A stretch of 64,000 nucleotides of DNA, from contig SOER01000008.1 of assembly GCA_021646405.1 (NCBI GenBank), positions 1-64,000 of the forward strand, written 5' to 3'. Made by a program: the position numbers and the translations under genes. The stretch is from Candidatus Loosdrechtia aerotolerans (GTDB taxonomy: Bacteria; Planctomycetota; Brocadiia; Brocadiales; Brocadiaceae). Shown here in pieces: positions 1-7,637 of the stretch. The notes beneath the pieces are model-generated. The model saw nothing but the letters and a program-made list of their open reading frames with translations, made no database searches and was not told where the DNA came from. Positions within the stretch are counted from its first letter, which is position 1, and each line of letters starts with the position of its first letter.

Positions 1-164
1 TGTTATAAAAATTTTACCATAGAAATTTATTTCAAAAAGTCAAGCAAAAAATTACCTCCATACAAAAAATTTTGTTGAGTATTTGCTTCGCAAATACTTA
101 ACCGGACAATGCTGATAAAAACCAAACAAAAATGAACCAGGATTAATTACACCATCACGGACAA

Positions 165-370
165 AATCAGAAGGTTCAGGGTTTAGGGTTCCCGGTTTAA
201 GGTTTGGTAGGGGAAAAGCGAGGCTGACACCATGAACTTTATAACCTCCGGACAGTCCTTTTCCTAACACTTTGAACCCTGAACCGGGAACCTGAATAAT
301 TACAAAAATTTTCCTTTCTCCATCCGTGTTCATCTATGTTCATCCGTGGTTAATATCGTTTTTTGGCTTT
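165..370. repeat. ~200-bp dispersed repeat, copy A
   Basis: This stretch is nearly identical to 53346-53530, in the same orientation. Both contain a GGTTCAGGGTTCCCGG-type start, an internal GGAAAAGCGAGGCTGACACC block and an end reading CCATCCGTGGTTAAT. The outer parts are complementary to each other (GGTTCAGGGTTCCCGG near the start, CCGGGAACC near the end), so it could fold. Positions 1-164 upstream are AT-rich and hold no gene that I can support. Confidence 0.75.
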
Positions 371-452
371 TGAAATAGTATTTAAATTTGCGAAGCATCA
401 TTGTGTAGTTTATATACAGGGGAACGTTTAAATAAAAAGGAGGAAAGATCAC

Positions 453-1481
453 ATGGAAGGCTTAAAGCTGTTTGCAAAGTTTCGTCGTTCGCAGGGGCTG
501 TTCGTCCTGCTGGCATTGTTTTCCTTCGTTCCGGGGATCCCGTCTCTGTTTGCAGACGGACCAAAAAGGACAATGGAAGGATCTGAAGCTGTAGTTGGGG
601 GCCCGGCATCAGAAAGAGGAATGGCACCGGGTTGGTCCAGTGGACATAAACATGCAGAGGTCTCTTCTGAAATTTGTTTAGATCATGAAGACTGGGAAAA
701 GATACAGCGCGCCGTCCACGAGACGGTAGAGCACCACCTTATCGGAAGAAAATTTATACAGGTTTACGGTCCGCTCGGGGCCGGTGCACAGAGCGTACCA
801 CTCGACACCTATGACCTCCCTTCCTGGGCAAATATCGATATGCTCGGTGAGGCAAATTCTGCCGTCCATCCTTTAAAGAGGGATATTATTCCCATACCAC
901 TCATTTATAAGGATTTCTGGCTCTTCTACCGTGACATTGCGGCTGCGAAGAAGTGCAACATTCCCCTTGACTTAAGCGTTGTTACCGGGGCTGCCGCTGC
1001 CGTCTCGAAGAAGGAAGACGATCTCATTTTCAACGGCTCCCCGGAAATGGGTATGCCGGGGCTGCTCAATGCAGAGGGCAGAAATGTTATGGAAATAAGT
1101 GACTGGTCAATCATAGGTAATGGTTTTCAGGATGTTGTGGATGCGGTTGAAAGGCTTATTAATATCGGGTTTAGCGGTCCGTTTGCCCTTGTAGTAAGTC
1201 CGAGATTATACGCCTACCTCCATCGTGTATATGAGCGAACCGGACAGCTGGAGATAAAAGGGGTAAAAGAACTGGTAAAGGGGGGAGTATATCAGAGCAG
1301 TGTTTTAAAAAGGGACGTTGCTATTGTCGTTGCGATGGGGAGGATGAACCTGGACCTGGCGGTAGGTGCCAATTACAAAGTCGAATATTGGGGCTCGGAA
1401 AACCTGAACCATCGTTTCAGGGTTGTAGGAAGTTCGGTGCCGAGGATCAAACGTCCGCAAGCAATTTGTGTCCTGGAGTAA
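453..1481 (+). CDS. Encapsulin shell protein (HK97 fold) with N-terminal signal peptide
   Basis: This is a family-1 encapsulin: the subunit of an icosahedral protein nanocompartment that encloses a redox enzyme. Residues 1-34 look like a Sec signal peptide, with a basic start, the hydrophobic core LFVLLALF and a probable cut at LFA|DG. Residues 35-68 form a Gly/Ser/Ala-rich linker. Residues about 70-342 (about 272 aa, the usual shell length) match the encapsulin pattern, including HEDWEKIQRAV, GRKFIQVYGPLG and the terminal VPRIKRPQAICVLE. There is no CXXCH haem motif in the linker. The start is supported by GGAGG 9 nt upstream. The gene is followed after 3 nt by the NIR-HAO fusion, the cargo type reported for anammox encapsulins. 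Most encapsulins are cytosolic, so the export signal is unusual. My inference is delivery to the anammoxosome lumen. Identity is confident; location is inferred. Confidence 0.93.
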   Translation: MEGLKLFAKFRRSQGLFVLLALFSFVPGIPSLFADGPKRTMEGSEAVVGGPASERGMAPGWSSGHKHAEVSSEICLDHEDWEKIQRAVHETVEHHLIGRKFIQVYGPLGAGAQSVPLDTYDLPSWANIDMLGEANSAVHPLKRDIIPIPLIYKDFWLFYRDIAAAKKCNIPLDLSVVTGAAAAVSKKEDDLIFNGSPEMGMPGLLNAEGRNVMEISDWSIIGNGFQDVVDAVERLINIGFSGPFALVVSPRLYAYLHRVYERTGQLEIKGVKELVKGGVYQSSVLKRDVAIVVAMGRMNLDLAVGANYKVEYWGSENLNHRFRVVGSSVPRIKRPQAICVLE

Positions 1482-1484
1482 GCA

Positions 1485-4103
1485 ATGGTATCTCAATCAA
1501 TCTGCCCGCAGCAGCACCATTTGGGTAACCGCAAGTTTCAACTCATAAAAAATTTTGTATCCGGAATAGATATGGCAATTATCAGGGCATCCCTGAAAAT
1601 GAGGTTAGTGATGGTATCGGGAATTGTATTCTTTTGTCTTTTTGCACTATCCTCCAACGGATATACCGGAATTCCTTACCATCCGGAAGAAGACGGTGTC
1701 GTTTATCTGGAAATGGAGGCACGTCCGGTATCTCTTGAGATCAGGCACGGCGTGTTTTTCGATGCCTGGGGATACTGCATGAAAGGGGAGGTACCCGCCG
1801 TACCGGGCCCTGTCATAAAGGTAAAGGAAGGAACCAGGGTAAAGATCCGTCTTACCAATATATTACCGGTCTCTACCTCCATCCACCCCCACGGGGTAAA
1901 GTATACCGCTGCACACGACGGCGCCCATGTTGCAGGAAACCCTGCCAGTATTGTTGCATCCGGATATTCAGGGGTTTTTGAATGGAATACCTCGGATACA
2001 GCAGGAACGTGGTTTTACCATCCCCATGTGTTTGAAATGGGAGGTGAAGAAGGGGTATCCAGAGGATTATGTGGCGTACTTATTGTAGAACCAGAGGAGG
2101 CCGACTCTCATCCACCCGATAAAGAGTTTGTAATCTTCATGCATACGTTTTACAGTAAGGGAAAGGAATACAGGACATTTAACGGTAAGTCCGGCGACAG
2201 AGAGTTTGTGAGTGGTGATACTTCGGCTTTTCCCGGTCTTGTCCTGAGGGCAAACGTGGGGGAAAGGGTAAGGTTCCACCTCGTTAATTCAGATACAGAG
2301 GCGCATACCTTTCATATCCATGGTCACCGGTGGAAGGACAGGGGTAGCGGAGAACTTACTGACAGTATATCGGTAGCCCCGCTTACCTCATATGTACTGG
2401 ATTTTATTGCCGGAGAAGGTGTCGGGCCCGGCAACTGGACCTTTCACTGTAACCCCGGTGAACGCGTTATAAATGGTATGTCCGGAGTCCTTGTGGTAGA
2501 AAAAGAACGGGAGAAGGGTGTTGTGGAAACATCTCCGCCTATCCTTGGGATTCCTCCCGCTTCGTTTACCTATCCTGACCCGTCACTGAAAAAGATGTAT
2601 GAAGATTATGTGGGCCTGGTGCAGGGTGACGGTCCCTTTGGAGAATTTTATCAACCCATTCCGTTTTATTTGTATTTTAATCCGGCCAGGCACTATATCC
2701 CGCCCGACAGCCCTGCCTATGAAAAACTCCTGAAAAAATATAAACCCGATCAGTGCGTGGAGTGCCACGAAGAGGCAACACCCGGTATTGTCGAACAGTG
2801 GAAGATGTCCACCCATGCCAGTCCCAAAAAGAACCCGAAAACCGCCGGAGAAACAAGAGAGATAGAGGAACTCATTGGAAAGGAAATCCATAACTGGAAA
2901 CCGGGGACAAAGGGTGGTGTCTACTGTTCCTACTGCCACGGTGACGATCACAGGAATCTCTTTATGCCTACAGTGGACAACTCGTGCGGTATCTGTCATC
3001 CGAAACAGGCGATGGAGTTTGCAAAGGGCAGGGATTACGGCAAACCCAATCATCCTCAAAGCTGGGAAGGGGGGTTGTCTACGCCGTGGTATGTCGAGAA
3101 TTACCGGCGTGGTGAAGGCCCGGCGATGGTAGGATGTGATCAGTGTCATCAAAATATGTCATCATGCGATGACTGCCATGGCCGCCATCTCTTTTCTGTT
3201 GCGGAGGCACGCCGTCCGGAGGTATGTTCGGGCTGCCACATGGGGCCCGATCATCCCGACTGGGAGAGTTATATCCATTCTAAATGGGGAATCATGTATG
3301 AGATCTCCGGTGATACGTGGAACTGGGAAAAGAAACTCTCTGAGGTCATCCCGGGGAAGGATTATCCCGCACCTACCTGCCAGTACTGTCATATGTACGT
3401 GGGGAACGGTCGCTGGGAGATGAATGTAGAGACCAAAGGCATATGGCGTATGGGGGTTATTCCTCCCAAAGAGGTAGAATTCAAATCCAGCCTGAAAAAC
3501 TTTCCCTATGGTATAACAATACCACCGATGGATAAGAAGCTGGAGATCTACTCTCCGGAAAGCCTTGCAAGGCGCAGCTACTGGATAGAGCTCTGTACAA
3601 AGTGCCATAGTAACCGGTTTTCAGGCATGTGGCTGGATTCCCTGAATGAATACATGTTCACTTCATGGAAGCGGATTGACGAGGCACAGCTCATCCTGGA
3701 GGAACTGTTTGCCAATGATATGGTAAAACCCTCTCCGGAAGATAGACCGCCTTTTCCGTTAAGCGATTTAATAGTAAAAATCCTTGGTTCGGAGGGCCTG
3801 GGTCCGGAGGTGTACAATCTCTTTCAGAAAACCAACGGGCACCTGCCCATAATAGGTCCCATACTGGGAGCATATACGGTATTCAGTGAGAAGGACGGCA
3901 ACCCGGGCGGGATAGAGAGGATGTATGGTGAAATGTGGTTTTGGTATCACCTGCAGGGGTACAAAGGAACGGCCCATGCCCAGCAGGATATAAGCTGGTG
4001 GTGGGGTACATCGCAGGCCATGGGAAGCCTGACACGTATACAGGATCAGGCGGTACTCTTAAAACGTTTAAAGGCTCTTGAGGATGCCATCGGAAAAGAC
4101 TAG
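1485..4103 (+). CDS. NIR-HAO fusion: cupredoxin nitrite reductase-like plus octaheme HAO-like, probable encapsulin cargo
   Basis: Exported fusion enzyme of 872 aa. A hydrophobic segment near residues 41-57 is the export signal. Translation may start at Met1 (GGAG just upstream, overlapping the encapsulin stop) or at Met30. Residues about 65-345 are two cupredoxin domains of the multicopper oxidase/NirK superfamily, with H134-P-H136, H179-P-H181, HTFHIHGH at 274-281 and HC at 321-322. Residues about 400-860 carry exactly eight CXXCH haem-c motifs, from C424 to H708 (the fourth at 551-555), which is the octaheme hydroxylamine oxidoreductase layout. Y723, after haem 8, is in the region where HAO carries its haem-crosslinking Tyr, but I cannot align it. 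Family knowledge suggests nitrogen-oxide or hydroxylamine redox chemistry; the direction is not settled. No separate Gly/Pro-rich C-terminal cargo-loading peptide is obvious. Part of the type 1 copper site appears to be missing. Confidence 0.92.
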   Translation: MVSQSICPQQHHLGNRKFQLIKNFVSGIDMAIIRASLKMRLVMVSGIVFFCLFALSSNGYTGIPYHPEEDGVVYLEMEARPVSLEIRHGVFFDAWGYCMKGEVPAVPGPVIKVKEGTRVKIRLTNILPVSTSIHPHGVKYTAAHDGAHVAGNPASIVASGYSGVFEWNTSDTAGTWFYHPHVFEMGGEEGVSRGLCGVLIVEPEEADSHPPDKEFVIFMHTFYSKGKEYRTFNGKSGDREFVSGDTSAFPGLVLRANVGERVRFHLVNSDTEAHTFHIHGHRWKDRGSGELTDSISVAPLTSYVLDFIAGEGVGPGNWTFHCNPGERVINGMSGVLVVEKEREKGVVETSPPILGIPPASFTYPDPSLKKMYEDYVGLVQGDGPFGEFYQPIPFYLYFNPARHYIPPDSPAYEKLLKKYKPDQCVECHEEATPGIVEQWKMSTHASPKKNPKTAGETREIEELIGKEIHNWKPGTKGGVYCSYCHGDDHRNLFMPTVDNSCGICHPKQAMEFAKGRDYGKPNHPQSWEGGLSTPWYVENYRRGEGPAMVGCDQCHQNMSSCDDCHGRHLFSVAEARRPEVCSGCHMGPDHPDWESYIHSKWGIMYEISGDTWNWEKKLSEVIPGKDYPAPTCQYCHMYVGNGRWEMNVETKGIWRMGVIPPKEVEFKSSLKNFPYGITIPPMDKKLEIYSPESLARRSYWIELCTKCHSNRFSGMWLDSLNEYMFTSWKRIDEAQLILEELFANDMVKPSPEDRPPFPLSDLIVKILGSEGLGPEVYNLFQKTNGHLPIIGPILGAYTVFSEKDGNPGGIERMYGEMWFWYHLQGYKGTAHAQQDISWWWGTSQAMGSLTRIQDQAVLLKRLKALEDAIGKD

Positions 4104-4175
4104 AAAAAATATAACCAGAAAATCCTCACACAAAGCCACAAAGTCACAACGATAGATATATGGTATACCCCGAAA

Positions 4176-4262
4176 GTCCTTTCTCTGAGGAGAACTAAAA
4201 GTCCTCTCCCGGGGAGAACTAAAAGTCCCTGCTCGGGAGAGGATTTAGGGGTGGGTAAAAAA
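4176..4262. repeat. CCCCTC-type short palindromic repeat cluster
   Basis: Repeated AAAGTCC(T/C)CTC...GGGGAGAACT units end in GGATTTAGGGGTGGGTAA. Related blocks occur at 7575-7635, 19045-19085, 23318-23410 and 30603-30650. It is a dispersed non-coding repeat with no gene content. Confidence 0.6.
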
Positions 4263-4353
4263 ACCTCTTAAAATTCACCAGAATTGTTCATGTAACCCAG
4301 CCTGTTTGGGAACATTATTCCGGACGAAACTCTGCTTTGAGGATGAAAAAAGA

Positions 4354-4418
4354 AATTGGGAAGTTGAGAAGATAGGAAGTTCTGAATATCATAATCTCCC
4401 AACTTCCTAACTTTACAT
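4354..4418. repeat. GAAGTTGAGAAG hairpin repeat
   Basis: An imperfect inverted repeat: GGGAAGTTGAGAAGATAGG on the left, and CTCCCAACTTCC on the right. Related copies lie at 9388-9460 and 20158-20222. The copies share the central GAATATCATAA-like loop. It is intergenic and has no coding potential. Confidence 0.65.
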
Positions 4419-4481
4419 CTTTTCTTTATCCTCCCACAGAATGAAAGGATATAGTATACCAGCCACTCTATCGATATTCGA

Positions 4482-4530
4482 TCTCGTTCCAACGCTCTGC
4501 GTTAGAACGCACTATGAGACGCTCTGCGCC
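4482..4530. repeat. REP copy flanking the RAYT gene (left)
   Basis: This reads TCTCGTTCCAACGCTCTGCG and continues to GACGCTCTGCG. It is the near reverse complement of 5882-5931. The transposase gene between them is a REP-associated tyrosine transposase, and RAYT genes are typically bordered by inverted copies of the REP sequence they act on. Confidence 0.7.
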
Positions 4531-4534
4531 ACAC

Positions 4535-5362
4535 CTACCATATTATGGAATCTAACTCCGGGATTGAATTATCATTGTTCATAAAATTCCTTGCGCTTGA
4601 ATAAATCCAACTGGCAGGATCATCTACATAGCCTCTTCTTACCGGATTGTAATGAATATACTCTATCTTCTGACACATCATCGCTTCAGATTGTATTTGC
4701 TGTGGATGGAATCCTTCTTGCCATAATTGGTATGTTCTGTCACGTTTAAAACCCTTCTTTTCTCCACGAAGCTGATTGAGAAGCCATATGTTTTTCTCTA
4801 ATAGAGCAGAGTCAATGATCCTTCTTGCTGTGTAAGACTTAAATCGTCCAATATTTTTACTAAGTTCATGGTATAGGAATTTTCATTTTATGTAAGCGGG
4901 TTTACGGGGAGGTGTTGTTATAAGGTTAATGATGTTACTATGATGCAACAGTGATTCTTTATGTTGAATTGTTTTTCATCCCGAAGGGATGCCATGATTA
5001 TAGCAAAAGACCTCAGAAGAATTGTAAACCCCGAAGGGGTGACATACTTGTAAATAAAAAATGAAAATAACAGCTAACCCGGAATGGATGTACCAAAACC
5101 TTGTAGTGAGCTTATCGAACTAACAGCTTCATAATGTCACCCCTTCGGGGTTAAGTACTTCTGATGCGGCTATCATATGGAGATGGTTTTCAAGGATGAC
5201 GTACGCATAGAGTTTGAATAATCCATCATTTCTGAGAAAACGAAGGCTTTCTATTGCTATTTCAAACATGTAGGGTGAGGTAAAGATCGGGATCCAATTT
5301 GCAATAGTACAGGTTAAAAAGTAAGGGCTATGATCATGAAAATGTTTATATCGGCTTCTCAT
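4535..5362 (-). pseudogene. REP-associated tyrosine transposase (RAYT), split by an insertion
   Basis: The N-terminal half is read from 5362 down to about 5152. It contains SPYFLTCTIANWIPIFTSP and the HUH motif within ENHLHMIAASE. The C-terminal half is read from about 4864 to a TAG at 4535 and contains LSKNIGRFKSYTARR, YQLWQEGFHPQQI, YIHYNPVRRGYVDDP and YSSARNF. Removing 4865-5155 restores one frame across the junction (AASEVLSKNIGRFKS) and gives about 177 aa, the normal RAYT length. The insertion separates the HUH metal-binding motif from the downstream Tyr in FKSYTAR, so the protein cannot work. The gene is flanked by inverted REP copies (4482-4530 and 5882-5931). I see no other lesion in either half, so the break may be fairly recent. 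Confidence 0.85.
4865..5151. mobile_element. ~290-bp non-autonomous palindromic element, copy 1 (inserted in RAYT)
   Basis: It begins TTCATGGTATAGGAATTTTC and ends in ...CCCCTTCGGGGT. It is bordered by TAAG on both sides (4861-4864 and 5152-5155). Inside are two REP-like hairpins, one around CATCCCGAAGGGATG and one formed by AACCCCGAAGGGGTGACAT pairing with its complement near the right end. Because it sits inside a recognisable gene, the uninterrupted site can be rebuilt. It contains a single TAAG, so the insertion produced or used this tetranucleotide. There is no ORF of its own. Other copies: 41097-41360 and 49784-50057 (left-truncated), plus left-end fragments at 7833-7915 and near 10240. 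Confidence 0.8.
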
Positions 5363-5489
5363 GTTTCAGATACCTGATATAAGTACCTGACCGTAAGTTT
5401 TTGCACAATATTTTATGGTGTAAGAAATACAGGTCTTCTCAGTTTTGTGTGGGTAAATCTTCATACTTCTGGTAAAAACGCCGTTACTA

Positions 5490-5700
5490 TTTTCAAACAA
5501 AGCCCGAAGGGCTTATATACGAAAGCCCAGGGCAACGCGCCCTGGGTATACAGGTAAATACCTTTTTTAGCTCTGAAAGAGCGGTATAGATGGGATTCAT
5601 GGAGTTTTATGTCACCCTTTCAGGGTGAATTCTCTTGTTTTTTCATTATCCCAGGGTAAAAATTTACCCTGGGCTATCAGAGAAAAGCCCTTTGGGCTTT
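5490..5700. repeat. Multi-hairpin element, copy A
   Basis: A run of separate palindromes: GCCCGAAGGGC, CCCAGGGC...GCCCTGGG, AGCTCTGAAAGAGC, CACCCTTTCAGGGTG, CCAGGGTAAA...TTTACCCTGG and AAAGCCCTTTGGGCTTT. A nearly identical copy lies in inverse orientation at 57648-57859, and an end fragment at 40943-40990. It is non-coding. The conserved order of hairpins shows that it moves or is copied as one unit. Positions 5363-5489 on its left and 5701-5881 on its right hold nothing I can call. Confidence 0.75.
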
Positions 5701-5881
5701 AAAAAGGATTTGGTTTTATAGGTCTTCATAAATACTCCTTTCTCTTGTCAAAGTAGTATACCTACTCGCGACAATTTTAATGAAAAACGTTACCTATATC
5801 CTACATTCCGCACGTAAAAGTCATAAGTTGTTCAAACTCCTTATTAATAAAAATGTACAAAAATTTGTGGTCAGGTACTTA

Positions 5882-5931
5882 GGACGCAGAGCGTCTGGTG
5901 GTTCATTCCAACGCGGAGCATTGGAACGAGA
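5882..5931. repeat. REP copy flanking the RAYT gene (right)
   Basis: This reads GGACGCAGAGCGTCTGGTGG and continues to CATTGGAACGAGA. It is the inverse partner of 4482-4530. A further partial TCTCGTTCCAACG copy occurs near 7480. The sequence from 5932 to 6078 shows no gene. Confidence 0.65.
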
Positions 5932-6078
5932 AAAATAAAGGTGGGGGGCTGCTAATGCTTTTTCAGGATATCGTTCACCAGCTTGAAGTTTTTTACTACC
6001 CCTACTTCTGATGCAAGCGATACATGCCATAACTATAAGATAGAAAAAGAAATTGAATCAAATAAGAAGTTTTAAATA

Positions 6079-6372
6079 ATGAGAGCAATTTCAAGAATAT
6101 TTTCATTTTTTCTGGACTATTCTTATCTCTTTTTATCCTTTACTGTCTGTTTGTGTGTGATGTATAATATTTCTATCACTATGACCAAGAAGCAAAGAGA
6201 AAACACGGCTAAGTATTTGTATGATATAAGCAAGGGGATAGCCCTACTTGCTATCATTGGTAATTTTGTAAGTAAAAAATGGGATATGTCTGTTATTGTT
6301 TTTGGTGGTATTGCTACTGTTGCGTTTTTCACCTGGGCTTATATTCTTGATGGAGATAACAAAAATGAGTGA
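6079..6372 (+). CDS. Small three-helix membrane protein (DUF6722-like)
   Basis: A 97-aa protein with hydrophobic segments at about residues 10-30, 53-66 and 72-90. A polar stretch between helices 1 and 2 reads TKKQRENTAKYLYDISKG, and the C-terminus is acidic. That polar motif followed by two helices resembles small DUF6722-type membrane proteins, but I hold this only loosely and no function is known. Its last 8 nt overlap the start of a second tiny membrane ORF (6365), so the two are probably translated together. The upstream ribosome binding site is weak (AAGAAG). It is AT-rich compared with neighbouring genes, which may indicate transfer. Confidence 0.6.
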   Translation: MRAISRIFSFFLDYSYLFLSFTVCLCVMYNISITMTKKQRENTAKYLYDISKGIALLAIIGNFVSKKWDMSVIVFGGIATVAFFTWAYILDGDNKNE

Positions 6373-6472
6373 ATTAGCCATAATTTTTATGATCCTTTCA
6401 ATAATAGGAATTTCTGGTATTGCCTGGACTCTTTACAGTCAGAAACGAAAGCAGAAACATGTTAAACATTAA
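6365..6472 (+). CDS. 35-aa single-pass membrane peptide
   Basis: The ATG at 6365 overlaps the end of the preceding gene, and the frame runs to TAA at 6472. The product begins MSELAIIFMILSIIGISGIA, one hydrophobic helix, and ends in a strongly basic tail (SQKRKQKHVKH). The overlap with 6079-6372 suggests translational coupling and a joint membrane role. There is no homology I can name. It is short enough to be missed by standard gene calling. Confidence 0.5.
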   Translation: MSELAIIFMILSIIGISGIAWTLYSQKRKQKHVKH

Positions 6473-6502
6473 TAGCCACTACCGTTAAACTTCTAACAGA
6501 AA

Positions 6503-7153
6503 TTATACAGGACGGACATAAATATCCCGTGCAATTGCAGTGTCAAGTGCAATTTGAGTCTCACCCATCTGGATAACATAGGTTGGCTGCCTTTGGCAGA
6601 GCTGAATTGTAACACCTGGTAATAAACCGATAGAAGAGAGCTTATCTAACCGTTGAAGATGTTTTGTTGCCAGGTAGAATATCTTCGCTTTTTCTCCGGA
6701 CCTTAACTCTGTTAATGGCATTACAACAGGCCTTATCTTTGCACTTGCTTTTTCACAACAGTCACTCGGTGGAATAGCCTTCCCGTGAGGGCAACTGAGG
6801 GGATGACCTAACAATGTGCATATGCTGGTTATAACCTCTTTATCAAGAAAATACTTAAATTTACACGCACCAGCGTTCATGGTATCCCCTTTCACCGGAA
6901 AAATATCGTTCAACAATCTCTCTGCGAGCCGGTGCCTTCTGACAATCAATCGGGCGTCTGCTTCACCTTTTCTGGTAAGTATTACTTTTGAATTATGTAT
7001 CGTAATATAACCCTCTTGAATAAGTGTCTTTATTTGACGCTCTGCTTCCGGAAGGTTTATTCCCTTGAGCAATACATCTTCTTCAACAGAGTCATTTTCA
7101 TCTTCCATTGTCCATATGAGCTCCAGAACTTTTTCTAAACTCGTTTCATTCAT
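6503..7153 (-). CDS. DtxR/MntR-family metal-dependent regulator with FeoA domain
   Basis: A winged-helix repressor of the DtxR/IdeR/MntR family that senses Fe2+ or Mn2+. From the start MNETSLEKVLELIW, residues about 1-70 form the helix-turn-helix region (GYITIHNSKVILTRKGEADA). Residues 71-140 are the dimerisation/metal domain, with RHRLAERLL, the ligand-rich MNAGACKF and a Cys/His cluster HPLSCPHGKAIPPSDCCEK. Residues 147-216 are an SH3-like FeoA domain (MPLTELRSGEKAKIFYLATK ... ALDTAIARDIYV). The frame extends 14 residues further upstream to 7195, but MNET at 7153 has a purine-rich GAAGGGAAA upstream and fits the family better. The gene is preceded by a promoter overlapping an inverted-repeat operator (7339-7393), which suggests autoregulation. 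The same kind of box lies at 8184 and 9733. Confidence 0.88.
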   Translation of the reverse strand: MNETSLEKVLELIWTMEDENDSVEEDVLLKGINLPEAERQIKTLIQEGYITIHNSKVILTRKGEADARLIVRRHRLAERLLNDIFPVKGDTMNAGACKFKYFLDKEVITSICTLLGHPLSCPHGKAIPPSDCCEKASAKIRPVVMPLTELRSGEKAKIFYLATKHLQRLDKLSSIGLLPGVTIQLCQRQPTYVIQMGETQIALDTAIARDIYVRPV

Positions 7154-7338
7154 AACTAAGATTTCCCTTCTTTGATAAATCCAAAACATATCCAAACATG
7201 CGGCGCAGCAACCACATGTCTTTTTTCTCTCATACTACTGCAACTTCCCAACACTTTGAACCCTGAACCTTGAACCTGGGTCTTGAATAATTACAGTTAT
7301 TTAATCCAGCCTCTGTTTCGAAAAGAAAAAACACTACT

Positions 7339-7393
7339 TGAGACTAAAACTGAGTCTCACTATGGATTGTAAAGTATTTATCTCTTTAATCAA
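7339..7393 (-). promoter_or_regulatory. Promoter and operator ahead of the DtxR/FeoA regulator
   Basis: On the minus strand, TTGATT (7393-7388) and TACAAT (7371-7366) are 16 nt apart. They are followed by the perfect 7-bp inverted repeat TGAGACT-N7-AGTCTCA at 7339-7359, placed at the expected transcription start. The same layout, a promoter followed by a TGAG...CTCA box over the start site, occurs at 8152-8200, 9695-9749 and 45615-45664. The 5' leader would be about 200 nt. Confidence 0.6.
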
Positions 7394-7637
7394 AACATTT
7401 CTCAATAACTCCGGATGACGGGAAAAATAATTGTCGTTAGACAGGAAAAATAGTTGACGCCGGACACCTTTTGTTATCTCGTTCCAACGTGGACAGGCTG
7501 AGTCAAATGGATTCTTTTGTCTTAAAAGTGGGGAACATTACTTATAAATTACCCATTTTATCTTAAATATATTGCTAAATCCCTCTTGGGAGAGTAATAA
7601 GAAAATCTCCTCTCAGGAGGGGATTTAGGGGCATATG

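Noticed and set aside
453-1481. Prophage major capsid protein
   Set aside because: It has the HK97 fold, but no other phage genes are nearby. The encapsulin sequence pattern, length and NIR-HAO partner fit an encapsulin.
2583-3152. 189-aa frame on the minus strand inside the NIR-HAO gene
   Set aside because: It is antisense to a clearly coding octahaem sequence and has no family features or ribosome site.
5490-5700. Possible CRISPR array because of regularly placed palindromes
   Set aside because: The palindromes differ from each other and spacing is irregular; there are no identical repeats with unique spacers and no cas genes.
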